Of a stretch of 7,984 bases of DNA, positions 1 to 6,797 are shown piece by piece. Made by a program: the position numbers and the translations under genes. The notes beneath the pieces are model-generated. The model saw only the letters and a list, made by a program, of their open reading frames with translations. It had not been told where the DNA came from and did no database searches. The stretch is from Acidobacteriaceae bacterium UBA1795 (GTDB taxonomy: Bacteria; Acidobacteriota; Terriglobia; Terriglobales; Acidobacteriaceae): NCBI GenBank assembly GCA_002314435.1, contig DCFV01000169.1, forward strand, positions 13,121-21,104, given 5' to 3'. Within the stretch, counting starts at the first letter, position 1. Each line of letters begins with the position of its first letter.

Positions 1-929
1 TTGCCCCACGGCTGGTAACCCAGCATGGTGGAGGCATACACGGGCGACGGGATCGTCGTACCGCCCAGCAGCTGATATCCCGCCTCCGACCGCTGCACTT
101 TGTGTTGGTAGTCAAAGTCCGAGTAGAGGTTGGTGTTCTCGTCCAGGCGAAGTGATGCATCGGCCGCGCCCACACCGCGCCATCCGTCGGCATGCTGCAC
201 ATAGGTGTGCATGTCTTCGCCAGCTAGATTGATGCGAATGCCAGGCTCATAGCGCGTGACGAACACGCGTCCCGCATCCAGTGCGCCAAAGCTGGTGCCG
301 CGATGGTCCGTTGCTACGTCGACAGCTATGTGCTGGCCTTCGTGTGGCTCTTTGGTCACATAGTTGATCAGCCCGCCCGACGAGGCAATGCCGCTCACCG
401 TGCTGGCAATGCCTTTCACCACTTCCACGCTCTGCTTGTTTTCGAGCGGTACATCCTGCTCGCCGGCGATTGTCATGCCATTGATCTGCAGGCCGGTGGC
501 GAGGTCGATTGGAAACCCACGAATCTCAAAATCGCCGTAATAGCCCACCGGCGCGTAGTCCTCTGCAATCGACGCGTCGTTCTTCACCACGTCCGACAGC
601 ACGCGTGCCATCTGGTCGCTCAGCACTGCGCGCGACACGGCTGTAACCGATAGAGGCGTCTCCTTTAGTTGTGTGCCGTCAAGGCTGCCCGCAGTGCTGA
701 ATGCGCTCAGGTACTCGTCCTTCACTTCGCCATGCACTTCCACGGTCGTCGTCACGTGCGGCAGTTGTGTCGCTGCAGGTGCAGCCGCAGACTGGTCCGT
801 CTGCTGAGCCTGGGCGCGCACCGCTGGCGGCGCGGTGCCGCAGAGCAGCAACAATGCGGCTGTCGGCGCAATGCGCCCGAGAGATTTTTTCAGAAGTTGT
901 GCCGGGAGTGCGGCCACTGGTGTTGCCAT
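1..929 (-). CDS. TonB-dependent outer-membrane receptor, siderophore-receptor type, TPP-riboswitch controlled (3' end outside window)
   Basis: Partial: 309 N-terminal codons are visible and the frame runs off the left edge without a stop. The start is the ATG at 929-927, preceded by AAGGGG (941-936) with a 6-base gap. Residues 1-39 form a signal peptide with a KK/R n-region, the hydrophobic stretch TAALLLLC and likely cleavage at VRA|QAQQ. A TonB-box-like TTTVEVHG (60-67) is followed by a plug domain with family hallmarks: LKETPLSVTAVS, DYAPVGYYGDFEIRGFPID, VEVVKGIASTVSG and SSGGLINYVTKEP. This plug style is typical of siderophore (FhuE/FpvA-like) receptors, which move ligands across the outer membrane using TonB-ExbBD energy. 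The gene sits under a TPP riboswitch, so the inferred substrate is thiamin, a thiamin phosphate or a precursor rather than an iron chelate. Family and start are secure. Substrate is inference. Confidence 0.93.
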   Translation of the reverse strand, partial: MATPVAALPAQLLKKSLGRIAPTAALLLLCGTAPPAVRAQAQQTDQSAAAPAATQLPHVTTTVEVHGEVKDEYLSAFSTAGSLDGTQLKETPLSVTAVSRAVLSDQMARVLSDVVKNDASIAEDYAPVGYYGDFEIRGFPIDLATGLQINGMTIAGEQDVPLENKQSVEVVKGIASTVSGIASSGGLINYVTKEPHEGQHIAVDVATDHRGTSFGALDAGRVFVTRYEPGIRINLAGEDMHTYVQHADGWRGVGAADASLRLDENTNLYSDFDYQHKVQRSEAGYQLLGGTTIPSPVYASTMLGYQPWG

Positions 930-932
930 GAT

Positions 933-1002
933 GTTCCCCTTGCATCCCAAAAACTGATGAAACAGGAGAACTCAAACAACGATTAAGAGGAAGGCCGCTT
1001 CG
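933..1002 (-). promoter_or_regulatory. Expression platform of the TPP riboswitch: Shine-Dalgarno sequestor and anti-sequestor
   Basis: Seen by manual pairing on the minus-strand RNA. The ribosome-binding segment AGGGGAAC (940-933) can pair with GUUCUCCU (971-964) over 8 bp with one G-U, which would hide the Shine-Dalgarno of the receptor. Part of that anti-SD strand lies in CUCCUGUUUCA (968-958), which can instead pair with UGAAACAGGGG (1082-1072) over 11 bp with one G-U. The latter strand contains the 5' arm of aptamer P1. A further hairpin, GGGAAG (1012-1007) with CUUCCU (993-988) enclosing CCG/CGG, is also incompatible with P1 because it uses G1007. No U-tract follows these stems, so translational rather than transcriptional control is inferred. 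Helices were not energy-scored. Confidence 0.72.
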
Positions 1003-1081
1003 GAAACTTCCCACGCCGGTATTATCCGGATCGGGTTCGAGGGTATGTCTCAGCCCCAGTATTCTGGAGCACCCCTGTTTC
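1003..1081 (-). promoter_or_regulatory. TPP riboswitch aptamer (THI box)
   Basis: Minus-strand RNA matches the THI-box consensus closely. P1 is GAAAC (1081-1077) with GUUUC (1007-1003). P2 is GGGU (1074-1071) with ACCC (1044-1041). P3 is CUCCAG (1069-1064) with CUGGGG (1059-1054), capped by AAUA. The pyrimidine-recognition core GCUGAGA lies at 1054-1048. The pyrophosphate-sensing half reads GAACCCGAUCCGGAUAAUACC, then GGCG, in place of the usual GAACCUGAUCUGGAUAAUGCC, then AGCG. The usual CUGG/CCAG helix has become CCGG/CCGG (1029-1026 with 1019-1016), a compensatory change that keeps pairing. The aptamer binds thiamin pyrophosphate and normally represses. It begins 53 bases after the oxygenase stop and ends 73 bases before the receptor ATG. 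Confidence 0.96.
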
Positions 1082-1090
1082 AATAATGCT

Positions 1091-1119
1091 TTTGTAACAC
1101 TGTCAGCATCATTTCGCAA
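1091..1119 (-). promoter_or_regulatory. Candidate promoter for the riboswitch-receptor transcript
   Basis: On the minus strand, TTGCGA (1119-1114) and TACAAA (1096-1091) are separated by 17 bases. Each matches the sigma-70 consensus at 4 of 6 positions. A start about 7 bases beyond the -10 would fall near 1084, just ahead of P1 of the aptamer (1081), which is where a riboswitch transcript should begin. The boxes are weak, so position rather than sequence is the main argument. Read-through from the upstream oxygenase gene is an alternative, since no terminator is visible between 1134 and 1082. Confidence 0.35.
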
Positions 1120-1134
1120 AACAGTAATAGGACG

Positions 1135-1686
1135 TCAACGCCACAGCGCGTTGATGAGAGGCCGATACGCAGCCAACTCCGGCACCGCCAATCCAGGCAC
1201 TTTCGCAGCATCATCGGCATGCCGAAGTGCAAGGGAATCCTGTGCATACGGCAGCGCGAGGAAGGCTTCAGCCTCCGTGTCCCACATCGGCCCGCCCTGC
1301 AGTGCCAGGCTCGCCACCGACGCCGTGGACAGCGCCGCGAGGTAGCGAGGATTGGCGTGGCACAGGTAGCGCTTGGCCGCTACGTGCAGACGAATCGGAT
1401 CGAGCACAGCCACCGGCAAATGACCTTCCAGCAAAGCCGCGGCCAGCTTTTCATGCTGCGTGTCCAGCCCTCGGTCGGCAGCGTCTTCGCCTTCGCCGTG
1501 CAACAGGTGACCCAAGTCGTGGAGTAGCGCGGCAGAGATCAGCGTGTCTGGCGCGCCCTTGCGCTGCACAAACCATGCAGACTGCAGGCTGTGCTCCAGC
1601 ACCGTTACGGGCTCGCCAAAGTAGGCCGCCCCTCCGCCTGCCTCCAGCAGAGCAAACACCGCATCCACATTTGCAAGTGCTGGCAT
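1135..1686 (-). CDS. PhnZ-like HD-domain mixed-valent diiron oxygenase
   Basis: 183 aa, about the length of PhnZ. All features of that group are in register: lid motif YFGE (Y22, E25), metal ligands H32, H56-D57 (in HDLGH), H78 (QHE), H101 and D158, and substrate-contact positions H60, K105 (HVAAKRY) and R155. The QGGPM motif (130-134) and the VPG near the C-terminus also match. PhnZ and its relative TmpB use O2 and an Fe(II)/Fe(III) pair to cleave the C-P bond of 1-hydroxy-2-aminoethylphosphonate-type substrates, giving phosphate and an amino acid. The protein is probably cytosolic. The ATG at 1686 has GGAGG (1701-1697) inside the end of the transporter gene and lies 5 bases after its stop, so the two are co-translated. 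A longer in-frame extension to 1848 lies wholly within the transporter gene and has no family match. A plain HD phosphohydrolase role is less likely given the YxGE lid. The actual substrate is unknown. Confidence 0.9.
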   Translation of the reverse strand: MPALANVDAVFALLEAGGGAAYFGEPVTVLEHSLQSAWFVQRKGAPDTLISAALLHDLGHLLHGEGEDAADRGLDTQHEKLAAALLEGHLPVAVLDPIRLHVAAKRYLCHANPRYLAALSTASVASLALQGGPMWDTEAEAFLALPYAQDSLALRHADDAAKVPGLAVPELAAYRPLINALWR

Positions 1687-1691
1687 GTCGT

Positions 1692-3053
1692 CTATGCCTC
1701 CGTTTTCTGTGGCGCGTGAAAACGCTGATGCGTCGCGAGTATCAGAGCCACCAACGCAGTCAGAAAGGATGCACCGGCAAGCAGAAGAAACGCATTCTTC
1801 CAGCCGAAGGCTACCGTCACGCGAGCAACAGTATCGCCAGAGAGCCAACCGGCCAGATAGCCGACGCCGTCAATGATGCCCGCCGCCGTGGCGCTGCCGC
1901 GCTTGCCGCCAAAGTCCAGGCTCATCGCACCAGCCAGATACGAATATGGTCCCAGCATAAGGAATCCCACCAGCGTTACCAGTACCACCGGCGTCCACGG
2001 GCTTGCGTGGCCCGGCGTCTGCGCCAGAGCCAGCAGACACACAGTGCTGGCCACCATGCCGCCCACCAGCACAAGGCTCCGCCCATTCAGTCCCAGCTTG
2101 TCGCTCAGCACACCGGCCACCAGCACACTGATGCCGCCAAAGAACGGAAACAGCGCACTGCGTTCAGCCGCCACGCTACTCGTCAGGCCAACGTACTGGA
2201 CAAAATACGTCGGCGTCCAGAAGTTGAACGTTTCGCGCAGCAGCGTGGTGCCCAGTGAGAGCAGACACACCAGCCAGAAGGGAAAGCTCGACAGCAGCGG
2301 CTTCAGAATTGCCGCCAGCCTAACGCGATCTTCGCCCGTCTGCGCTCCGTTTTCGGCGTATACATTCAGCGGATTGGACTCCGGCGAGGGCAGTCCGCGC
2401 TCCTCCGGCGTCTCGCGCAACAGCAGCAGGTTGGCCGCCAGCAGCGCCGCCAGCGAACCTGCGCCGGCAAAGAACACTCCGCGCCAGCCCACGCCGTGCG
2501 CCATCAGCGCGCTCATCACCCAGCGGCAGCCCGCGTCGCCGAACAGATAACTCAGGCTCAGCACAGCCATCACCGTGCCATACGTGGAATAGGAGAACCA
2601 CCGCGACGCGACCTTCACCAGTCCCACCCAGCCCATCGACTGCACAAAGCGATTTCCCACCCACGCCAGCGTAAACAGCGGAAAGCCGCCGCCCAACGCA
2701 AACAACAACGTGAACAGAATCGACCCGCCCATGCCGCCCAGAAAGCTGCGCCGCCCACCGAACAGGTCCGTCATCGAGCCGGAGATAAACTTGCCCGCAG
2801 CGTAGGCCATCGTACCCACAGATGCGATAAATCCCAATCGCACCTGAGCCGCGCTGGGGCGAATGCCGTGCCGCGCCAGGTCCTGGATCAGGTCCGGCAG
2901 CACAACTGAGAGATTCGAACGGCAGAAGTAGTAGCCTGAATAACCCAGTACAAGCAGTGCGATCGTCGCGCCGTGCCAGGCGGTAAAGCGCGCCTCGGCG
3001 CATGAGGATAAAGCCACATCCAGCTCAGGGGAAGCCTTCTTTTCGGGTTGCAC
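1692..3053 (-). CDS. MFS transporter, OPA (organophosphate:phosphate antiporter, GlpT/UhpT-like) family
   Basis: 453 aa, a usual length for OPA carriers, with about 12 hydrophobic segments in two halves split by a polar loop (about 214-248). Helix 1 carries GYSGYYFCRSNLSVVLPDL, with R45 matching the helix-1 arginine of GlpT. Helix 7 carries LLRETFNFWTPTYF, with R273 matching the second phosphate-binding arginine (R269 in GlpT). The helix-5 histidine of GlpT (CAHNVG) is replaced by tyrosine or serine here (LSLSYLFGD, 166-173), so the substrate probably differs from glycerol-3-phosphate. It is an inner-membrane carrier exchanging an organophosphate or organophosphonate for phosphate. It is first in the operon with the PhnZ-like oxygenase, suggesting it imports that enzyme's substrate or a precursor. 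The start is the GTG at 3053, 9 bases after an in-frame TAG. No clear Shine-Dalgarno is visible, and GTG at 3017 is an alternative. Confidence 0.88.
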   Translation of the reverse strand: MQPEKKASPELDVALSSCAEARFTAWHGATIALLVLGYSGYYFCRSNLSVVLPDLIQDLARHGIRPSAAQVRLGFIASVGTMAYAAGKFISGSMTDLFGGRRSFLGGMGGSILFTLLFALGGGFPLFTLAWVGNRFVQSMGWVGLVKVASRWFSYSTYGTVMAVLSLSYLFGDAGCRWVMSALMAHGVGWRGVFFAGAGSLAALLAANLLLLRETPEERGLPSPESNPLNVYAENGAQTGEDRVRLAAILKPLLSSFPFWLVCLLSLGTTLLRETFNFWTPTYFVQYVGLTSSVAAERSALFPFFGGISVLVAGVLSDKLGLNGRSLVLVGGMVASTVCLLALAQTPGHASPWTPVVLVTLVGFLMLGPYSYLAGAMSLDFGGKRGSATAAGIIDGVGYLAGWLSGDTVARVTVAFGWKNAFLLLAGASFLTALVALILATHQRFHAPQKTEA

Positions 3054-3145
3054 AACGGCAGACTATCACGCGTGCTGTACGTAGCGGTTCGAGTGTTGCT
3101 GCGCATAGTCGGAACGCGGCTCTGCACGCGCCGCCGTCGTCGAAT

Positions 3146-3156
3146 TTTTGTCAAAA
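3146..3156. other. Small palindrome in the divergent intergenic region (possible operator)
   Basis: TTTTG-T-CAAAA is a perfect 5+5 inverted repeat with a one-base centre. It is AT-rich in an otherwise GC-rich 206-bp spacer between the divergent transporter operon and the Oar-like receptor gene. It includes a perfect TTGACA on the minus strand (3154-3149), but no -10 at the right spacing. It could be a binding site or chance. The rest of 3054-3259 shows no gene and no promoter I can support. Confidence 0.2.
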
Positions 3157-3205
3157 TAGGGGTCCGCCGCGGCTTCTCACGCGATACATTGTTAAAGAAA
3201 CCCTC

Positions 3206-3226
3206 TCGGCGGCGAAGAAACGCCGA
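3206..3226 (+). other. Hairpin in the leader of the Oar-like receptor gene
   Basis: TCGGCG (3206-3211) and CGCCGA (3221-3226) form a perfect 6-bp stem around a 9-base purine-rich loop, 34 bases before the ATG. It is not followed by a U-tract, so it is not a terminator. It may stabilise or regulate the leader, or may be incidental in GC-rich DNA. Confidence 0.2.
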
Positions 3227-3259
3227 CCCCTGCGTAAATTTTTGGTGAAAGGTAACTGG

Positions 3260-6200
3260 ATGATCTGGTTTTGTTCCCGTGTCCTCAATCGCCGCGCGCT
3301 CACGCTGCGGATTCTACTGATCGGCTGTCTAGTGACATTTGGGGCGCACTCGCTTGTCGCGCAATCTACCTTCGGCTCGATCCTTGGCACAGTGCATGAC
3401 TCAAGTGGTGCATTGGTCGCCGGAGCGCAGGTTACGCTGCTGAATACGGGAACCACCGCTGTACGCGAAACTGCGACTGACACCAACGGCAACTACGGCT
3501 TCCGCAACATCGACGTAGGCGTGTACAGCGTCACCATCGCTGCGCAGGGCTTCCAGAAAGAGACGCTGCCCACAGTGTCGCTCACCGCGCGCGAAACCCG
3601 CCGTCTCGACGCCTTGCTCAAGCTCACCGGCGACACGCAGACCGTCGTGGTCCTCGACGACGCAGCCGCGCCTGTCATCACCACTGACGTCTCGAACCTC
3701 GCGGAGACCAAGGTCGGCGACGAACTCGTCAGTCTTCCAGTCGCCATCTACTCGCGTTCCACAGGCTCCACCAGCCCCATCTCCACGCTCACCACTGAGG
3801 CGGGCGTGCAAACCGACGACTCCGGTAACCTCGCCGTCATGGGCACCACCGCCGCCCAGCTCAGCGTCACCATCGACGGCATCTCCTCGGTCGGCGTCGA
3901 GTACTCCGGTCCCGTGAACGAAATGTTTCCCTCGTTCAACTCCATTGAGGAGATTCGCGTCAGCGAGTCGAACAACAATGCCGAGTTCTCTGGCGTCGCC
4001 GATATCACCACCGTCTCCAAGGCCGGCACCATCCACTTCCACGGCGGAGCCTTCGAGAATCACCAGAACACTGTTTTCAACTCCAATAACACCTTTGCAC
4101 TCTCCAAGCCGAAGATCATCATGAACGATTTTGGTGGAACGCTTGGCGGGCCGCTGCATTTCAAGCCCCTGTTCAATAGTCAGAATCCCGGCTTCTTCTT
4201 CATCAGCTACGAGGGCCTGCGTCTGCCGCGTGAAACGCCTATGCTCCTCAGCGTTCCCTCGGCCGACATGCGCGCCGGCAACGTCAGCGACTACCTCGCC
4301 GGGCAGGGAATCAGCGCGATTTACAACACCGACGGCACGCCGCTCGATTCCACTGCTGTGCCCGTCAGCACCATCTCGCAGAACCTGCTCACCTATCTCA
4401 TGCCGGTACCCAACTACGGCGACTCCAGTTCCTACGCGAACAACTACCAGATCAACTTCCCCTCGCCCATCTCGTCCAATCAGGGCGATGTGCGCTTCGA
4501 CAAGACCATCTCCGGCAAGCAGTCGCTCTTCGCGCGCTTCTCTTACAAGAACCGCCAGGTCATCACCGCGCCTTCGGCCGCGTGCACCTACACCTACTGC
4601 GCCGAGGCGGGCAGCCCGCTGCAGGGCGGCTATAACACGCCGGAGATTGACGAGGGCCTCACCTTCGCGCACAACTACGTCCTCACCCCGACGCTGCTCA
4701 ACGAGTTCCGCGCCGGCTACAACGCGCAACACACCTCTGAGACGCAGAGCTACTCCACCACCGAACTGCTCGCGCAGACCGGGCTCACCGTGCCGCAGCC
4801 GAATACGGAGTACTCTGCGGCGCCGCAGGTGCTCATCAACGGCTTCATGTCCACCGGCGCCGGCAACCCCGGTGTGCAGCGCGGCCAGATCATCCAAGCC
4901 CTCGATAACGTAACCTGGACTCGCTCCAAGCACACGTTCAAGTTCGGCTTAGACTTCAAACGGCTCACCGATCATGACGACAACGTCTTCGGCAACTACC
5001 GCTCCGGCTGGTATGTTTTCGATGGCTCGTCCACTGTCGGCACCACCATCGGCGACCCGTACACCGCGTTCCTGCTGGGCTATCCCGACTACACGGAAGT
5101 TAGTTCCACCAACGACCCCACCATGGATGGCCGCGGCTACTCTTACGCATTCTTCGCACAGGACGACTGGAAGCTCACGCCGAACCTCACCCTCAACCTC
5201 GGCCTGCGCTACGAGGTGCATCCACCGCTGCGCGAGACGCGTGCCAACACCGCGGCCTTCATGCCCAACTGGACCGGCACCGGCACCGACGGGTCAACCT
5301 CCGTCACCGGCGCAGTCGTCGTCTCCAACTCGGCCGCACTCGCAAATTCCTCGCAGGACTTCATCAACGGCATCGCCCCAACACCGATTCTCACCGCATC
5401 CCAAGCCGGCATTCCCACCGCGCTACGCTACACGGATCACTCCGATATCGGTCCGCGCATCGGCTTCGCGTGGCGCCCCTACGGCAACGACCGCACCGTC
5501 CTTCGCGGCGGCTGGGGCCGCTTCATTGAATCTCCGCTGGGCTTCTCGCTCGTCTCCGGCTGGGCCGTCCATTCGAGCTACGTAGCAACCTACAACCAGG
5601 ACTACCAGGACGACGGCGTCACGCCGCTTATCTCCTTCCCCAATCCGTTCAACACCGCGGCGGGCGACGCCTCCGGAACCGCTGGTTTCTATTACGCCTT
5701 CCCCATCCATTACAGCGATCCATCCGTCCAGCAGTGGAACCTCACACTTGAGCAGGACCTCGGACACAAGCTCGGCCTCCGCCTCTCTTACAGCGGCAGC
5801 CGCGGCTCCAACCTCGAGGTCATGGTCGACCTGAACCAGGTGCAGCCCAACACTCTCGGCTACGACACCGCGCAGTCCGACCGCCCCTATCCCGACTGGT
5901 CCATCATCCAGAGCGTGCAGAACGCCGCTGAGAGCAACTATCACAGCGGCACCGTCGATCTCTCGCGCCACAGCGGCAAGGGCCTAACCTTCGACTCCAG
6001 TTACACCTGGACCCGCGACCTCTCCAACGCTGGTGGCGTTGCGCCCAACGCCTTTGCAGTCGCCGGTGGAAGCTACCTCACGGACCGTTTCCATCCCGGC
6101 CTCGACTATGGCAACGTCATCTACGACCGCCGTCATCGCTTTCTCACCACCTGGCTCTACGACCTGCCCTTCGGCCGCGGACAGCGCTGGCTCTCCACCC

Positions 6201-6718
6201 GCAGTGCGCTCAACCGCGTCGTGGGCGATTGGCAATTGGCAGGCGTCACTGTGTTACAGTCCGGTCCGTTCCTCACGCCCTACCAGCAGTCGGTCGACCC
6301 GGCCAACACCAACATCCTCACCACTGTGGGCCAGGCACGGCCTGACCAGCTCAGCGGCGTCTCGCTCTATGCCGCACAGCGCAACACCGCGCAGTGGCTC
6401 AACCCCGACGCGTTCCCGTACTCGAATCTGCAGGACGCGGACGGCACCGGCATCGGCCGCTTCGGCAACGCACCTGTCGGCGGCGTGGTCGGCCCCGGCA
6501 CAGCCAACTTCTCCCTCTCGCTCATGAAGGCTGTCGTGCTCCACGAGCAGACCCGACTCGAACTCAGCGCCGAGGCCGCCAACATCTTTAACCATCGCAA
6601 CTACGAGCCACCCAACATGCAAGTCGACTCCGGCGGCTTCGGCGCCATCACCGCGTTACAGACTGCCGAAGGCTCTGGCCCGCGCAGCCTGGAGCTAACC
6701 GGCCGCATCGTCTTCTAA
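3260..6718 (+). CDS. Oar-like TonB-dependent receptor with N-terminal carboxypeptidase-regulatory-like domain
   Basis: 1152 aa. The ATG at 3260 is chosen because AAAGG (3248-3252) precedes it by 7 bases and it opens a clean signal peptide: RR in the n-region, a hydrophobic core LRILLIGCLVTFG, and likely cleavage at SLVA|QST (34/35). The frame stays open upstream to 3002, but that part overlaps the divergent gene's start and does not look like protein. Residues about 36-121 form a CarboxypepD_reg-like beta-sandwich (GSILGTVHDSSGALVAGAQVTLLNTGT, then TDTNGNYGFRNIDVGVYSVTI). Residues about 125-255 are the plug, and the remainder is a large beta-barrel ending in the outer-membrane-type terminus LTGRIVF. 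C442 and C447 (CTYTYC) may form an extracellular-loop disulfide. Members are abundant in Acidobacteriota and are thought to import large ligands such as glycans or peptides. The ligand here is unknown. The gene is monocistronic, ending at a terminator. Confidence 0.95.
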   Translation: MIWFCSRVLNRRALTLRILLIGCLVTFGAHSLVAQSTFGSILGTVHDSSGALVAGAQVTLLNTGTTAVRETATDTNGNYGFRNIDVGVYSVTIAAQGFQKETLPTVSLTARETRRLDALLKLTGDTQTVVVLDDAAAPVITTDVSNLAETKVGDELVSLPVAIYSRSTGSTSPISTLTTEAGVQTDDSGNLAVMGTTAAQLSVTIDGISSVGVEYSGPVNEMFPSFNSIEEIRVSESNNNAEFSGVADITTVSKAGTIHFHGGAFENHQNTVFNSNNTFALSKPKIIMNDFGGTLGGPLHFKPLFNSQNPGFFFISYEGLRLPRETPMLLSVPSADMRAGNVSDYLAGQGISAIYNTDGTPLDSTAVPVSTISQNLLTYLMPVPNYGDSSSYANNYQINFPSPISSNQGDVRFDKTISGKQSLFARFSYKNRQVITAPSAACTYTYCAEAGSPLQGGYNTPEIDEGLTFAHNYVLTPTLLNEFRAGYNAQHTSETQSYSTTELLAQTGLTVPQPNTEYSAAPQVLINGFMSTGAGNPGVQRGQIIQALDNVTWTRSKHTFKFGLDFKRLTDHDDNVFGNYRSGWYVFDGSSTVGTTIGDPYTAFLLGYPDYTEVSSTNDPTMDGRGYSYAFFAQDDWKLTPNLTLNLGLRYEVHPPLRETRANTAAFMPNWTGTGTDGSTSVTGAVVVSNSAALANSSQDFINGIAPTPILTASQAGIPTALRYTDHSDIGPRIGFAWRPYGNDRTVLRGGWGRFIESPLGFSLVSGWAVHSSYVATYNQDYQDDGVTPLISFPNPFNTAAGDASGTAGFYYAFPIHYSDPSVQQWNLTLEQDLGHKLGLRLSYSGSRGSNLEVMVDLNQVQPNTLGYDTAQSDRPYPDWSIIQSVQNAAESNYHSGTVDLSRHSGKGLTFDSSYTWTRDLSNAGGVAPNAFAVAGGSYLTDRFHPGLDYGNVIYDRRHRFLTTWLYDLPFGRGQRWLSTRSALNRVVGDWQLAGVTVLQSGPFLTPYQQSVDPANTNILTTVGQARPDQLSGVSLYAAQRNTAQWLNPDAFPYSNLQDADGTGIGRFGNAPVGGVVGPGTANFSLSLMKAVVLHEQTRLELSAEAANIFNHRNYEPPNMQVDSGGFGAITALQTAEGSGPRSLELTGRIVF

Positions 6719-6743
6719 GAGCGCACGCGTCGCCACAAACACA

Positions 6744-6780
6744 AAGGCCGCAGGAGAATTCCCGCGGCCTTCGCGTTTTT
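6744..6780 (+). terminator. Rho-independent terminator of the Oar-like receptor gene, possibly bidirectional
   Basis: AAGGCCGC (6744-6751) pairs perfectly with GCGGCCTT (6764-6771). Within the loop, GGA/TCC adds a short inner stem across a one-base A-C mismatch. CGCG and five Ts follow (6776-6780). It begins 25 bases after the TAA of the receptor gene. On the minus strand the same stem is followed by TGTGTTTGTGG, a much poorer tail, so termination of the convergent CRTAC1 gene is possible but weaker. Confidence 0.88.
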
Positions 6781-6797
6781 GATCCTCGATCTCTGGC

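Noticed and set aside
303..986. Plus-strand open frames opposite the receptor
   Set aside because: His/Arg/Cys-rich shadow frames antisense to a clear TonB receptor, with no motif or start signal.
988..1012. Transcription terminator between aptamer and receptor
   Set aside because: The hairpin is real on paper, but only UCUUAAUCG follows rather than a U-tract. The SD sequestor explains control better.
679..1119. Open frame on the minus strand crossing the riboswitch and the receptor start
   Set aside because: It translates the aptamer itself and then runs out of frame with the receptor, whose signal peptide and plug lie in the frame from 929.
1687..1848. N-terminal extension of the PhnZ-like protein
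   Set aside because: It lies wholly inside the transporter's 3' end and is Cys/Arg/Ser-rich. The ATG at 1686 has a good ribosome-binding site and gives the normal family length.
1227..2258. Long open frame on the plus strand opposite the transporter and oxygenase
   Set aside because: Arg/Pro/Gln-rich shadow of two well-supported minus-strand genes, with no recognisable domain.
3149..3154. Perfect TTGACA -35 box on the minus strand upstream of the transporter
   Set aside because: No -10-like hexamer lies 15-19 bases downstream; the region there is GC-only.
3002..3259. Upstream extension of the Oar-like receptor frame
   Set aside because: It overlaps the divergent transporter start and does not resemble a signal peptide. 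The ATG at 3260 has AAAGG and a proper signal sequence.
3401..4933. Very long open frame on the minus strand inside the Oar-like receptor gene
   Set aside because: It is antisense to a gene with clear domains, its composition (R, V, G and E-rich, no family motif) is that of a GC-rich shadow frame, and it has no ribosome-binding site or signal.
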